64,000 nt of DNA, from NCBI GenBank assembly GCA_003586115.2, contig QVOM02000071.1:2216069-2280068 (forward strand). The letters are read 5' to 3'. A program made the translations under genes and the position numbers. This DNA is from Salvator merianae. Taxonomy: Eukaryota > Chordata > Lepidosauria > Squamata > Teiidae. The notes below the pieces were generated by a model. That model was not told the origin of the DNA. It worked only from the letters and a program-made list of their open reading frames with translations, and searched no databases. Positions 45,860 to 56,765 of this stretch are shown here, in pieces (position 1 is the stretch's first letter; each line of letters starts with the position of its first letter).

Positions 45860-46954
45860 CAGGGTGGGACATGTGGCACGAGGCAACGACAGCATATGTG
45901 CCTGGCAACGCTGTTTGCCGACCTTATAGCCACAGCGAATGTAAGCACAATGGGGCATGGGGCTGCTGCCCTGTGCAATGGACAACCTGCAGCCCAGCTA
46001 GGGGCACTGCATAATTGGACATTCAGCCTGGCAATGGCAAAAGACAACTGGAGAATGCAGTAGGACGATGCACAGTGTGGGTCCAAACAGAAAGGCAGAA
46101 ATGAGGAGAAGAGGTGGACACAGGATGCTTCTGCTGCACATGTGAATGGGACATGGGGCCCAGGGGAGACGGCATGAATGGCAAAGAAGGCAACGACATT
46201 CACCTAATGAGGGCATGGCTGTGTGCATGGCACACATAGTGGTGCTAACAGTAACTCTGCAATGCTGCCAGATGGCTGTGGGAAACCTATATTACTACCT
46301 GGGAGGCATTGCCTTTGGACCACCTTGTGTTGGAGGCATCATGATGATGGGTCATGGCAAGCATTGGGCAGCGCAGTCACCGTTAATGCTGCAAAATATG
46401 GTTGTTGCAGCCTGTGGGAATCCCACCATGTCAGGGATGGATGGCACATAGTTGCAGTTGCTGATTGGGGGGGGGGGCACAGTCACACACATCACCACAT
46501 CCCTATGCCAGCATTCAAAGGGATGCACTGATGCATGGTGAGGGTAGTGGGGGGCTTAGCACATGCCAATGGCAATTCACCAGCTTCCTGTAAACATATT
46601 TATCCAATGGACGCTGGGGTGTGGGTGGTATGACCTGGCTGCATGTCTATGGCCAGCACAATGGATGTCAATTGTCTCATCGGCAGGGAAGCCACCGCCA
46701 GCTTCGCTCCGTGGCTTCGCTCTGCAACCTCCAAGTGCTTCTCGCCGCCGCCGACTTCACTCCGGGCTTCACTCCGCAGCTTTGCGCCGCGCGGAAATTC
46801 TCCATAGCTGATGGAACATGTGGATCGGGCAGCCGCAATGCACACTACGTGCTGCTCTGAAGCCGTCCCCTTCCTCCCCTGGCCACTGTCCCTTTCCTGT
46901 ATACCTCCAACCTTTTGGAAACAACGTTAGCTCTCTCGTGGCCAGAGACAACTA
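45860..46954. other. No gene seen; interior of Harbinger element
   Basis: Noncoding, probably the promoter side of the Myb-like gene. A G10 run lies near 46468-46477 and a CpG-rich patch at 46680-46800. Confidence 0.35.
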
Positions 46955-47083
46955 ATGGCAGCTGTTCCAGTCAGAGGCTTCCCGTGGATAGACAGGGAAG
47001 TGGAGGTGCTGCTGCATGGCCTTGCCCACAGTAATGGGCCCCTGGCGCGGCTCATGTGCCTGGGCACACCCAAAAATGAAGGT
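46955..47083 (+). pseudogene. Harbinger Myb/SANT-like protein, exon 1 left part
   Basis: An ATG at 46955 opens MAAVPVRGFPWIDREVEVLL, the first helix of a Myb/SANT-like domain. This is a W/F-P-W-x-D-x-E pattern typical of Harbinger-encoded DNA-binding partners. The frame reaches KNEG at 47083 and is then cut by the L1. The same frame resumes on the far side of the L1 at 53202. Such proteins bind the transposon ends and help bring the transposase to the nucleus and to the termini. Confidence 0.8.
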
Positions 47084-47088
47084 TTTTT

Positions 47089-47124
<36 letters not shown>

Positions 47125-47150
47125 TTTTCTTTTCTTTCTTTCTTTTTAAT
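47084..47150. repeat. (TTTC)n tract at the L1 3' end
   Basis: About ten TTTC units with minor interruptions. It probably grew from the L1 A-tail and sits at the insertion junction. Confidence 0.95.
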
Positions 47151-47501
47151 AATATGTTTTATTGTTATTGCATTTCAAATATATAAAATTACAGTCTACA
47201 TTACATTCATATATCACTATTATTATCAACTTCCTCCTTCATTAACAGTTTCTTCTATACTTCATGTTCCTCAATGTCCTGTTCTTCTTCCTTCTTTTTT
47301 TTCACCGAAACTCTTATTTCTTTTTCACTCTTCAAATCCAGCAATCACAAGTCCATTGTCCAGCTCTTGCAGAAAGTCAATAAAGGGTTTCCAGTTCCTA
47401 TCAACTGTCTTATTTCTCAAAAGATTTGTCAATTTATCCATCTCGGCAAACTCCATCATTTTAACTAACCAATCACCCACCGTTGGTATTATCTCTCCTT
47501 T

Positions 47502-50500
47502 CTACTTCTGAGCATATACAATTCTGGCTGCAGTTACCATATTTTGCAATAACACATTGACACCTTCAACATTATTTTCCACTATTTCCAGTAGGAATAC
47601 TTCCGGTCTAAAAGGAATGTTTGTCTTTAAGATTTTCTGCATAACTATATGAATTTGAACCCAAAACTTTCTGGTTTTTGCACAAGTCCACCACATATGA
47701 TAAAAAGTACCCTCATGCTTCTTACATTTCCAACACTTACTTGACATGCTTTGATACATTTTTGAGATTCTAAAAGTTGTTAAGTACCATTGATACTTCA
47801 TCTTATATACATTCTCTTTCAACATATTACATACAGTAAATTTCATATCTTTAGTCCACAATTTTTCCCATTGATCCATTGAAATGTTATAGCCATTTTT
47901 TTTTGCCCACTTCATCATACATTCTTTAACTTGCTCTTGTTCTAATTCTATTTTCAAAAGGAAATCATACAGTACCCCTGTAATCCCCCTTTCTTCTTTT
48001 TCCAATTCTTCTTCCCATTTCTGTCTTTCTAATTCAAAATTCATCCTTCTTTTATCTTTAAAAAAATCCATCAATTGAGCATACATTAGCCATTGTACCT
48101 CTAACCCCTCCTGGTTTAACTGTTCTCTTGTTTAAGAGAAAAATTCATCTGTTTCATTCTTTTTACTCAACACCTCTTCATATTTAATCCATCTTTCTCT
48201 TCTCCCAAATTCTTTAAATGAACCTTCATGAGGTGAAACCCACATTGGTATTTTAGAGTACAGTTTACTTTTGTATTTACTCCAAATTATCCATAATGAA
48301 TGTCTTACATAATGATTCTTAAATGCAGCATTTACCTTTACTTTATCATACCATAAGTAACTGTGCCAACCATATCTTAAATCAAAACCTTCCAATTGCA
48401 ACAATCTTTTATCTCTTAGCCAAAACCATTTAGCAATCCAATTTAAACAACAGGCAGCATAATATAATTTTAAGCTTGGTAGTCCCCACCCTCCTCTTTC
48501 TTTTGCATCTTGCATCAATTTGAAACATATTCTTGGCTTTTTACCTTGCCATATAAATCTTGTCAAGTCTTTTTGCCACTGTTTAAATACCTCTTCCTTA
48601 ATTATTACCGGTATGGATTGAAACAAAAACATCATTCTTGGCAGAGCATTCATTTTTAAGACTGAAATTCTACCCAGTAACAATAATTTCAGTTTGGACC
48701 ATCTTTCCAGGTCTTGCTTAATTTGAGACCAAAGTTTTACATAATTGTTCTGATACAATGCCAAATTTTGTTTAGTCAGCCATACACCTAAATATTTAAC
48801 TTTCTTTTCTATGTCAAAACCAGATTTTCTTCCCAGATCTTCTTGTTCTTTCTTTCTCATATTTTTTGCCAATATTTTAGTCTTTTTCTCATTGATTTTC
48901 AGTCCTGCCACTCGCCTAAACATCTCTATCAAAAGTTTAACTGTTTCTATTGATTCATTTGGATCTTTCAAAATAATCACTATATCATCTGTGAATGCTC
49001 TTAGTCTATACTCTTCTTTTTTAATCTTCAGACCTTCAATGTTTGTCTCTTGCCCTATAGCTCTATTCATTACCTCTATTACCAATGTAAATAGAAGTGG
49101 TGAGAGTGGACATCCTTGTCTTGTACCTTTTTGTATTGGAAATTTTTGTGAAACTTCTCCATTTATTGTAAGTTGAGCTGACTGCGTTGCATATATTGCT
49201 CTAATCCATTTTGTAAAGTTTTCTCCAAAATTCATTCTGTCTAGAAGATTAAACATAAAGTTCCAATTCAAATTGTCAAAAGCTTTTTCTGCATCTAGAA
49301 AGATTAGTGCTGCTTGTACTTCATTATGAGACTCTAAATATGACACCAATTATAGTTCTTATATTGTCCTTCATTTGTCTTTTGGGGAGAAATCCTGCTT
49401 TGTCTTGATGAATAAATTCTTGTAGCACATGTTTCAACCTTGTTGCCATTATACTTGCAAAAACTTTATAATCATTATTCAATAATGATATTGGTCTGTA
49501 ATTTTTTGGCAGTGTCAAATCCTGACCCTCTTTTAGAATTAAAGTTATAAATGCTTTTTCCCAGCTTTCCGGTATTTTTCCACTGTCCAGTATACTATTC
49601 ATTGTCATTAATAGTGGTAGCTGAAGTTCCTCTTGGAATACTTTATAATAAATTGCTGTTAAGCCATCTGGCCCTGGTGCCTTTCCTCTTTTCATTTTCT
49701 TGATAGTGTCAGAGAGTTCCCTTGGTGTTATAGAGGCATTCAACATAGTCCTATATTGTTGTGAAATTTGTGGCAAGTTTTGTTTTTCCAAATAATTTTT
49801 AATATCTTCCTCTGGAACTTCTTTCTTTTTATAGAGTTTTTCGTAGAACTCACACATTACTCTCTGGATGTCTGTTTTGTTTGTTACCTCCTTGTCAGCC
49901 TCTTTCAGTTTTAAAATGACCTTGTTAGCTTTTTCCTTTCTCAGTTTGTACGGCAGCCAGTTCCCTGGTTTATTGGCTGATTCAAAACTCTTTTGCTTCA
50001 GATAAGTCAGTTTCCTCTCCATTTCCTCTACGTTCATCATTGAAAGTTCCTTTTGTAAGATTTTTAAATTTCTTAGTGTCTGTTGACAGTCTGGGTTTTG
50101 CTTTAATTCTGTCTCTAACAGAATCTCCTCTAACAATTTCTGCCTTTTTACTTGTTTTTTCTTCCTGATTTCCTTGTTCAGTCTGATCAAATGACCCCTA
50201 ATAAATGCTTTGCTGGCATCCCATACTATATTCAGAGTTTAGATTATCTTCAAAATACTCTCTTAATTTTCTTTTACANNNNNNNNNNNNNNNNNNNNNN
50301 NNNNNNNNNNNNNNNNNNNNNNNNNNNNNNNNNNNNNNNNNNNNNNNNNNNNNNNNNNNNNNNNNNNNNNNNNNNNNNNNNNNNNNNNNNNNNNNNNNNN
50401 NNNNNNNNNNNNNNNNNNNNNNNNNNNNNNNNNNNNNNNNNNNNNNNNNNNNNNNNNNNNNNNNNNNNNNNNNNNNNNNNNNNNNNNNNNNNNNNNNNNN

Positions 50501-51793
50501 NNNNNNNNNNNNNNNNNNNNNNNNNNNNNNNNNNNNNNNNNNNNNNNNNNNNNNNNNNNNNNNNNNNNNNNNNNNNNNNNNNNNNNNNNNNNNNNNNNNN
50601 NNNNNNNNNNNNNNNNNNNNNNNNNNNNNNNNNNNNNNNNNNNNNNNNNNNNNNNNNNNNNNNNNNNNNNNNNNNNNNNNNNNNNNNNNNNNNNNNNNNN
50701 NNNNNNNNNNNNNNNNNNNNNNNNNNNNNNNNNNNNNNNNNNNNNNNNNNNNNNNNNNNNNNNNNNNNNNNNNNNNNNNNNNNNNNNNNNNNNNNNNNNN
50801 NNNNNNNNNNNNNNNNNNNNNNNNNNNNNNNNNNNNNNNNNNNNNNNNNNNNNNNNNNNNNNNNNNNNNNNNNNNNNNNNNNNNNNNNNNNNNNNNNNNN
50901 NNNNNNNNNNNNNNNNNNNNNNNNNNNNNNNNNNNNNNNNNNATATTTTTTCACTGAAGGATGCCTTCGAAAAATGTTTACAGGAGAGGAAGGAATGTAT
51001 GAGGCATGTAATAATGGAAGCAATCCATATTTGGAACCAGCAAAGATTTAGGCTGAAATCTGGGGAAAAGACACAACGTTTAAAAAGGTATAAACAAGAA
51101 AAGGACTGGAAGAAAAGGAAAAAACAAACAAACAAACAAACTGAAGGAGTCAGAAGGGGGAACTTAAGAAGTGGCTGAATAGAATAATGGGCAGAAGCCA
51201 AACTATTGAAAGACTGATATGAGAATGTATGTCAATCCTTGAAAATGATTTATGTTTCTCCGAGAAATATGTATATTCTTTTGCATTGCCATTCTTATAG
51301 TTCCACAAATCCTGTAATTGCAAGATTTCTATTAAGTCAATAAAGGATTTTGGTAATTTATCTTGAGAAGCTTTAATGTCTTTTGAAGCTAATTTATCCA
51401 TTGATGTGTCAATTACTCCATTCCAGTCTCCTAGAAGACACCAATTTTCATAATCAAGGGTCAATATTTATCTCTTAAGTCTACAAAGAAATTCTGTTTT
51501 TCTGTAATTGGAGCATATATCCCTAAAATCAAAATTTTAATTACATTTATTTCAATCTCAACACCAAGGAATCTTCCAACCTTGTCTTTTATTTTTAGCT
51601 TTGGATTCAAATGTTGTTTAGCATATATCACTACACCGTTTTTCTTTTTGGGGCCTGATGCAATAAATTCAGATATGACTTTCTTGAATACATATCAGAT
51701 CTAAATTCAATTTCTTAAGCTTATGAAAAAATGTTCTCCCTTTTTTGGCGCATTTAGTCCATTTACATTTAAAGTCACAAGTTTACAGTCCAT
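47502..51793 (-). pseudogene. L1 ORF2 (endonuclease, reverse transcriptase), broken and gapped
   Basis: The start MDCKLVTLNVNGLNAP at 51793 is typical of L1 ORF2. A frameshift follows soon after. The endonuclease piece at 51464-51240 has LLGDWNGVIDTS (GDxN catalytic block) and FSRIDI. After the gap the RT runs 50190-49324 (GPDGLTAIYYKVFQEEL, LPKNYRPISLLNNDYKVFAS) and 49349-48132. That second part includes FLDAEKAFDNLNWNF, KGTRQGCPLSPLLFTLVIEV and a FTDDIVI catalytic block (about 48980-49000), i.e. F-T-D-D where F-A-D-D is usual. The C-terminal part at 48086-47502 carries the CWKCKKHEGTFYHMWWTC zinc-knuckle-like cluster. A stop separates 48132 from 48086, so ORF2 is not intact. Confidence 0.9.
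50279..50942. other. Assembly gap (664 N)
   Basis: A run of undetermined bases. To its left the L1 ORF2 is recognisable (REYFEDNLN at about 50245-50271). To its right, 50943-51235 does not continue the L1 protein, so the gap may hide an insertion or misjoin. Confidence 0.99.
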
Positions 51794-51997
51794 CTTGATT
51801 TTCTGCATTACTAGCTTCTACTATTGCAGCCGCTTGTTAGTCTGCTACTTGCTTTTCTCCTTCTGACCTCAGCGGCTCATCTTCCATCTCCTCCAATCTT
51901 TTTCCATACTTTGCAGGAAGTTATGCATCTTATCCACTGAGTTCAGTCTAAATCTTTGATGATTCCAGGTAAAAATTACCCCTTCTGGAATATCCCA

Positions 51998-52711
51998 TCA
52001 AAATGAGACCCTCCTTTTTTTCAACAGTTCAGTCAGCCTTCTATACTCTTTTCTCCTTTGTAGAATTTTTCCCAGAACTTCCTTTAACAAAATAATTGGA
52101 CCTTGATCTGTACGTATAGGTGAGTCATAATGTCTTGCTAAAACAGCATCTCTTATAAATTTCCTCACAAAAAGAACCAACACATCCCTTGGAACCTTAT
52201 TTATTTTGGCAAATCTCTTGTTAATTTGAAATGCACGGTCGATTTCTTTGTTGAAATAGGTTTCTTCTGCTTGCATTGCTTGTGGTAGCAGTCCAATTAT
52301 TAATTGCCACGTATCTTCATCCTCTCCTTCAGGTAGGTTTCTGAATCTGATAAAATATTCCATGTTCTTAAATTCAGTGATCAACTGTGCACGTTCAAAT
52401 GTAACGATATGCACATCCTGCACCATAGATTTTGTTTGGAGGGTTTCTACTTTAGTATCTAACTTGTTAGAGACCTCTTCCAGATTTAAAACCTTATCTG
52501 TTATTTCATGAACTTCCATGCATAGTGCCCCAATTTCCTTTTTAAGGTCCTGTCTTAATCTTTCAATATCCTGTTTTTGATTAGAAAATGAAATTTTCAT
52601 TGAGATAAGATCAATTTTAGATTCTAAAACATTTGGCACTTCAGGATCTGAACCCTTTCTCTGATCCTTTAATTGCTTGTCTTTATCTAATTTAGACTTT
52701 CTGGTATCCAT
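51998..52711 (-). CDS. L1 ORF1 protein, open
   Basis: This open frame of 237 codons has the layout of an L1 ORF1 RNA-binding chaperone. A lysine-rich N-terminus comes first, then a heptad-type coiled coil at residues about 30-100 (IDLISMKISFSNQKQDIERL, then VLNLEEVSNKLDTKVETLQT). An RRM-like segment starts with MEYFIRFRNLPEGEDED at about 118-134. The C-terminal domain contains 'DRAFQINKR', 'RDVLVLFVRKFIRDAVL' and a final basic tail. It precedes ORF2 by about 205 bp. It has no stop or frameshift, unlike ORF2. It forms trimers that coat L1 RNA. It is somewhat shorter than the roughly 330-residue mammalian ORF1p. Confidence 0.85.
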   Translation of the reverse strand: MDTRKSKLDKDKQLKDQRKGSDPEVPNVLESKIDLISMKISFSNQKQDIERLRQDLKKEIGALCMEVHEITDKVLNLEEVSNKLDTKVETLQTKSMVQDVHIVTFERAQLITEFKNMEYFIRFRNLPEGEDEDTWQLIIGLLPQAMQAEETYFNKEIDRAFQINKRFAKINKVPRDVLVLFVRKFIRDAVLARHYDSPIRTDQGPIILLKEVLGKILQRRKEYRRLTELLKKRRVSF

Positions 52712-53201
52712 AATTTACAACTTTCCACTTTTTATATGCACTTTTTGAATGTAGTTTGTTCTTTTATTCAAACCTATATTACAGTTTCATACAAATCCAA
52801 TAGATCAATTTTCTAGGCTTGAAAAACTTTCTTATCCTTTGCTGCCATCCGGTGGCCATTCGCTATATTGCTTAGTTGGCTATTTTGCAGAATTTAGACA
52901 GAGAAAAACAAAACTTCTAGTCTGCCATGATTTATGACCGAGAACTCTCCCTTTTAACTCTTCTTATCTCTTAGCTGATAGGAACTCAGTTCTGATACAA
53001 TTTAATTGCTTACTGGAAACCCAGGCTTGTAAGAGAGAAGAAAATCTTTAAATCGTGCCTTTACCATTTCATGCCTCTGCAATTATTTTAACACAGTGCT
53101 GGGTTTATGTCATTAAGCTTTTGGTATATATTCATAGAATTAAAGAAGAAGAAGCTGCTGTCTGAAGATTTTATATGTAGATCTCAAGATAACTTTCTTC
53201 A

Positions 53202-53403
53202 TTTCGGTATCTGGCCCTAAAAGGTTATAGTAGGAACGTCCTGCAATCCAGGACAAAATTTAAGAAAGTGCGCCAGACCTACTACGACCTCCGGTGGCAG
53301 AGTGAGGGCCACCCACCACCAGAAGAGCGGGCCAGCTAGTACATGGCCATGCACCAGCTGTGGAGGGACGCCAGCTGGCCTCCAATCCCAGAGAGGCATT
53401 CTG
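53202..53403 (+). pseudogene. Harbinger Myb/SANT-like protein, exon 1 right part
   Basis: This continues the frame broken by the L1: FRYLALKGYSRNVLQSRTKF followed by KKVRQTYYDLRWQSEGHPPP. That is the second and third helix region of the Myb/SANT-like domain and the typical 'YYDLR' stretch. An in-frame TAG at 53337-53339 replaces an expected Trp codon in the 'ERAPWY'-type block. The frame then goes on with MAMHQLWRDASWPPIPERHS to a GTGAGT donor at 53404 (phase 1). This gives two independent lesions, the L1 and the stop. Confidence 0.8.
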
Positions 53404-53653
53404 GTGAGTGGGCTACTGCCATTGCTGCCTTCCCAATTGTGGCATGGGTGGATGTTTGGGCGGCAGCAGGGTGCTGCAGTGGAGTTGGGGGACACATTGG
53501 CATGCAACATCATGGCCTGCAATGTGTCATGTCAACGGCTGTCCAGCAGCACATGTCCATGTCCCATGTGGACCCCGTATAGCTACTCCTAGGGACTGGC
53601 TGTAGGGTTTGGGGTGCATGGACCAACCACTGAACAATTACGTATCTCCACAG

Positions 53654-54057
53654 CAGTGCCACGTGTGGTGCCCACCCACCAGGTGGAGGTGCCCACAACA
53701 CCGGCTGCCATGGAGGAGGCAGGAGGCAGCAACCTGCTGGAGCTGTCTTCACCAGAAGAAAAGGAGCCGATAAATGTCACAGCCACACAGCAATGTGGCA
53801 GGGAAGGCACCTCACAGCCCAGGGAGGAGGCCCAGGGCCAGCAGGCAGTGCAGGGGCACACCACCACCCAGCAGCCCTGTCGCCATGGGACAGCAGCACC
53901 AGCTCTGCCCCACCATCAGCCCTGGCCTCATGGGCAGCCTTTGCTCTTGGCCAGCACCGGGCGGCACGCCTGACCAGGATCTCTGTGGGGACACGGACAG
54001 CAACATTCACCATAGAGGTGGCACTGGAGGAGCTACACCGGGGCCAGGAGCAAACCA
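53654..54057 (+). pseudogene. Harbinger Myb-like protein, exon 2
   Basis: It starts after a TATCTCCACAG acceptor in the phase left by exon 1 and reads VPRVVPTHQVEVPTTPAAME and a low-complexity, Glu/Gln-rich linker. Between about 53890 and 53940 the coding frame shifts. The new frame gives RLTRISVGTRTATFTIEVAL and EELHRGQEQ, the usual helical C-terminal region, up to a GTGAGTAC donor at 54058. Phase at the donor is 1, matching exon 3. The frameshift is a further lesion. Confidence 0.65.
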
Positions 54058-54379
54058 GTGAGTACCCCTTAGCCATTGCCCATCACATGTCTCCCTCCCA
54101 TAAGGCCCCATTGGCAGCCACTGCTCTGGCACTGCAGATGGCCAGGGCCTGCACAGATGGCGAGCAGCGGGCCAGTGTCTGCTGCCCCACTCATGCATGG
54201 TGCTGGCAGTTAGACCCCGGTCAGCACTAGCATTGGGGGAGGGGTGGAATAGTAGGCCCTTCCTGGTGGTTACACGTGGCATCCAGGGCAGGTCTGCCCC
54301 ATGGGCCCAGCATCCTGCAACAGTATCCATCCCCTGTGCCACACTCACCATGCTCTTGCTGTTTCCTCCCTTTCCACAG

Positions 54380-54516
54380 ATGCTGAGCTGGGACGGATGT
54401 CCTGTCAGCTAGAACAGATATCGGCCTCCCTCTACCGGCAGTTTGGCACATCTGCTCCGATGGTAGGGGACTCTGGCTCCAGCTCCTCCAGCGTACCCCA
54501 GGATGGCCCATAGGCA
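54380..54516 (+). pseudogene. Harbinger Myb-like protein, exon 3 and poly(A) signal
   Basis: After a TTTCCACAG acceptor, in phase with exon 2, the frame reads AELGRMSCQLEQISASLYRQ, a short helical end, then a Ser-rich tail ending PQDGP and a TAG stop at 54514-54516. A polyadenylation signal AATAAA follows at 54640-54645. This closes the plus-strand gene about 60 bp before the end of the convergent minus-strand gene. Confidence 0.65.
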
Positions 54517-54703
54517 CGTTGCCTTAAATACATGCTGGGCACCAGCAGGCCGCATGTGAGGAAACATGCAGCTGCTGTGTGCAGCCAAATGGACAGAATT
54601 AATGCTTTTGTAAATAGTTTTATTGTTTTTTTTGGTTACAATAAATGTTATTGCTTGTTCACCAATGTGTATATGTAGTGCTCTGTGCTACCTCCCATCA
54701 CCA

Positions 54704-55410
54704 TCACCTCGGCACTGCACAGGGTGCCATGCAGCCCTGAGCCACCCCTATGTTCCCCCATCCCCATGAAGTCCCAGGTTTAGAGCCATGGATGTTGAGA
54801 GGGCATGGGACCCCATGGCTCTTGGTACCTTGCAAACCCACTGGCACACCCCTCATGATGAGTAGGGCTACCAGGACTTCCATGCAGGCTTCAGCGTGCT
54901 TGCCTGCTTCATGGGCCCATCCTTCTGCTTCACGCTTTGCACCCTCCATTGTGGCTTCCCTGTGCCCTGTTCTTGCCCTGCGGCAGCAACACTTGCTGTG
55001 GGTAGGCCTGGTCATGCTCCCCATGGGTGCACCTGCAGTGGAGGTCCCTTCCACCACAGCAGCTGCACGTGCAGCCTGCTCACATCCCCCTGCTGCCATG
55101 TGGCTCTCAAAGCAGGTGACAAGGTGATCTGTTTTGCCCACCAGCTCCTGTATGCCTTGCGCAATTTGCTGGTGTCACACCAGCGTTTCCCATTTCTTCC
55201 TGTCACCAGATGCCCTCAGCCCTGCTGTCGCCTCCCCTAGTGACCATAGGCGCCCAGAGGCAATCTCATGCGTTGTCTCCCGGAGAAGTGGAAGCTCCCT
55301 CTCGTACAGCTGCAGGGTCCTCTCTAGTACATCCTGGATGCCCCTTTTCTTGTCCTGCATCTGCCGTTGCTGCAGGCAGACGCCAGGGGCAGCATATCTG
55401 ACACCAGCAC
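54704..55410 (-). pseudogene. Minus-strand SANT-like transposon gene, exon 3
   Basis: The minus strand has a CCAATGCAG acceptor (55411-55419). From 55410 it reads GAGVRYAAPGVCLQQRQMQD, then a helix 'DVLERTLQLYERELPLLRET', 'THEIASGRLWSLGEATAGL' and 'DRKKWETLV'. A TGA at about 55172-55174 (a likely CGA to TGA change) is the only stop until 54704. Beyond it the same frame goes on with HQQIAQGIQELVGKTDHLVT and a long amphipathic, Ala/Glu-rich tail. The coiled-coil-like C-terminus is typical of SANT/Myb-type transposon proteins. Phase with exon 2 is exact. Confidence 0.65.
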
Positions 55411-55799
55411 CTGCATTGGTGGAAATGGGAAAGCCTTGGTCAGTACCTGTTGAATGAATCATCTATAATGGGCTGCACCCCAAGGCAATTCGTGCACCAA
55501 CACATCCACAGCCCACAGCAGCAAGAACACTGCAGGGCTGACCACCGCAGTCAGTATCAAATGGCACTACTACATGGAATGTCACTTCCACCCTGTCAGG
55601 TTTCTTCTCATTTGTTCGGATTCTCATCCTGGCCTATACCCAAAGGTGTCCGGTTGGGTTTCAATCAGGTAGGCCTAATGCAGCAAACCAAGGACTCATG
55701 AACGCCGTGCAGTATGCCATTAGTCCAGTAGCATGGGGAGAATGCTGTAACTTTAATCATGGCCAAGGGAAAGTATTCCCTTGTTTACGGCTGTCCTAA

Positions 55800-56490
55800 C
55801 AGTATAGACTGAGGAGGGCTACCCATCTGAGGGGAAAGGTTTTTTCGCACTCCAGGGCCCAGCAATGAACGCCGCCTTCCCCGGGAGCCCACCCCTTCAG
55901 CTGTTGGCAATACTGTACCAAGCCGGGGGGCTCATGCGCCCATAAAAGTAAAGCCAGAAAAGAGAGAAGATACTCCTTTGGAAATTTGGGCCCCAAGCCT
56001 TCTAGGTTACGGTTAACACCTTGCATTGCCCTTGTAAGCAGCGCTGCAGCCTGTGCAGATCATTCAGGATGGGCATGATGAACATTTGGCATTCTATTCC
56101 ACTCAGCAATCTGGCTGCTGCATTCTGCACCAGTTGCAGCTTCCAAACCGTCATCCATGTCAGGCCCGTGAAGAGGGAATTACAGTAATGCCATATGGGC
56201 TTTACTGAAACATGGATTTCAGTGACCATATAGCCTCTGTCTAGACAGGGTTGTAGGTGTCTATTCAGCTGTAGCTGGAGGTATGCATCTTATTCCACTG
56301 CCTCAATCCAACTGTCCAGTGTAAGCAACAGGGCCAGGAATACACCCGGGGTCCACACCTGTCCTTCCCAGGGCAAAGCAACCTCATGAAGGGTCAGGTG
56401 CCTTCCAGCTTCATGGAGCCGGGACCCTCTTACTCACAGTACCTGCATCCTGTCTGCATTCAGCTACAGATTATTCTGGCACATCCAGCC
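55800..56490 (-). mobile_element. L2-type LINE fragment in an intron of the minus-strand gene
   Basis: Minus-strand translation gives the C-terminal RT region typical of vertebrate L2 elements. In order there are a degenerate 'LNADRMQVL' block, 'CLDRGYMVTE', HYCNSLFTGL (about 56190), WKLQLVQNAAARLLSGIE (about 56100-56150), then 'LNDLHRLQ', and 'LGPKFPKEYLL' (about 55960-56000). Frames shift between blocks. It ends 12 bp from the splice donor of exon 2 of the minus-strand SANT-like gene, so the intron absorbed the insertion. Confidence 0.8.
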
Positions 56491-56502
56491 CTACAGTGAT
56501 AC

Positions 56503-56765
56503 CTGGAGGTTCAGCAGACCTGGGCTGGGGTTGCTCCCTCTCCACGGTGCCTGGACCTTCTGTGTTGGATTCATTGGCCAGGCCCACAGGCCCCACATCC
56601 TCCTCATCCTCCTGCTCATTGTCTCCTGTCCTCTCCTCCTCATCCAGGTGCAGCAGCTGCTCCTCTTCAATGCCATCGAGTTCCTCGTCATCCTCTGTCC
56701 ACTCCCGGGTTTCCATCTGCACCTCAACATCCATGGCTTCCTGTCTCTGCCGTGGTGCGCGACTC
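56503..56765 (-). pseudogene. Minus-strand SANT-like transposon gene, exon 2 (acidic)
   Basis: Between a GCATATGCAG acceptor (56766 on) and a CCTCCAG/GTATCAC donor (56502) the minus strand encodes 88 codons: SRAPRQRQEAMDVEVQMETR, then a strongly acidic run (EWTEDDEELDGIEEEQLLHL, DEEERTGDNEQEDEEDVGPV), ending TVEREQPQPRSAEPPG. The phase joins exon 1 (two bases of an Arg codon carried over) and exon 3. The acidic region could be an activation- or histone-binding-type tail of a DNA-binding protein, which is inference. The open frame extends upstream to 57469 but that part looks like intron. Confidence 0.6.

Larger units (their letters stand above)
47084..53201 (-). mobile_element. Near full-length L1-type LINE inserted in the Myb-like exon
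   Basis: This minus-strand element has a 5' region (about 52712-53201), ORF1 (51998-52711) and ORF2 (from an ATG at 51793 down to 47502). It ends in a 3' untranslated region and a (TTTC)n-type tail at 47084-47150. The reading frame of the interrupted Myb-like exon is GGT at 47081-47083 and TTT-CGG at 53202-53207. This defines the insertion point within a few bases. A long target duplication was not found. An assembly gap (50279-50942) lies within ORF2. Confidence 0.92.

Noticed and set aside
50152..51201. Very long open frames across 50279-50942
   Set aside because: They are produced by the run of N bases and carry no information.
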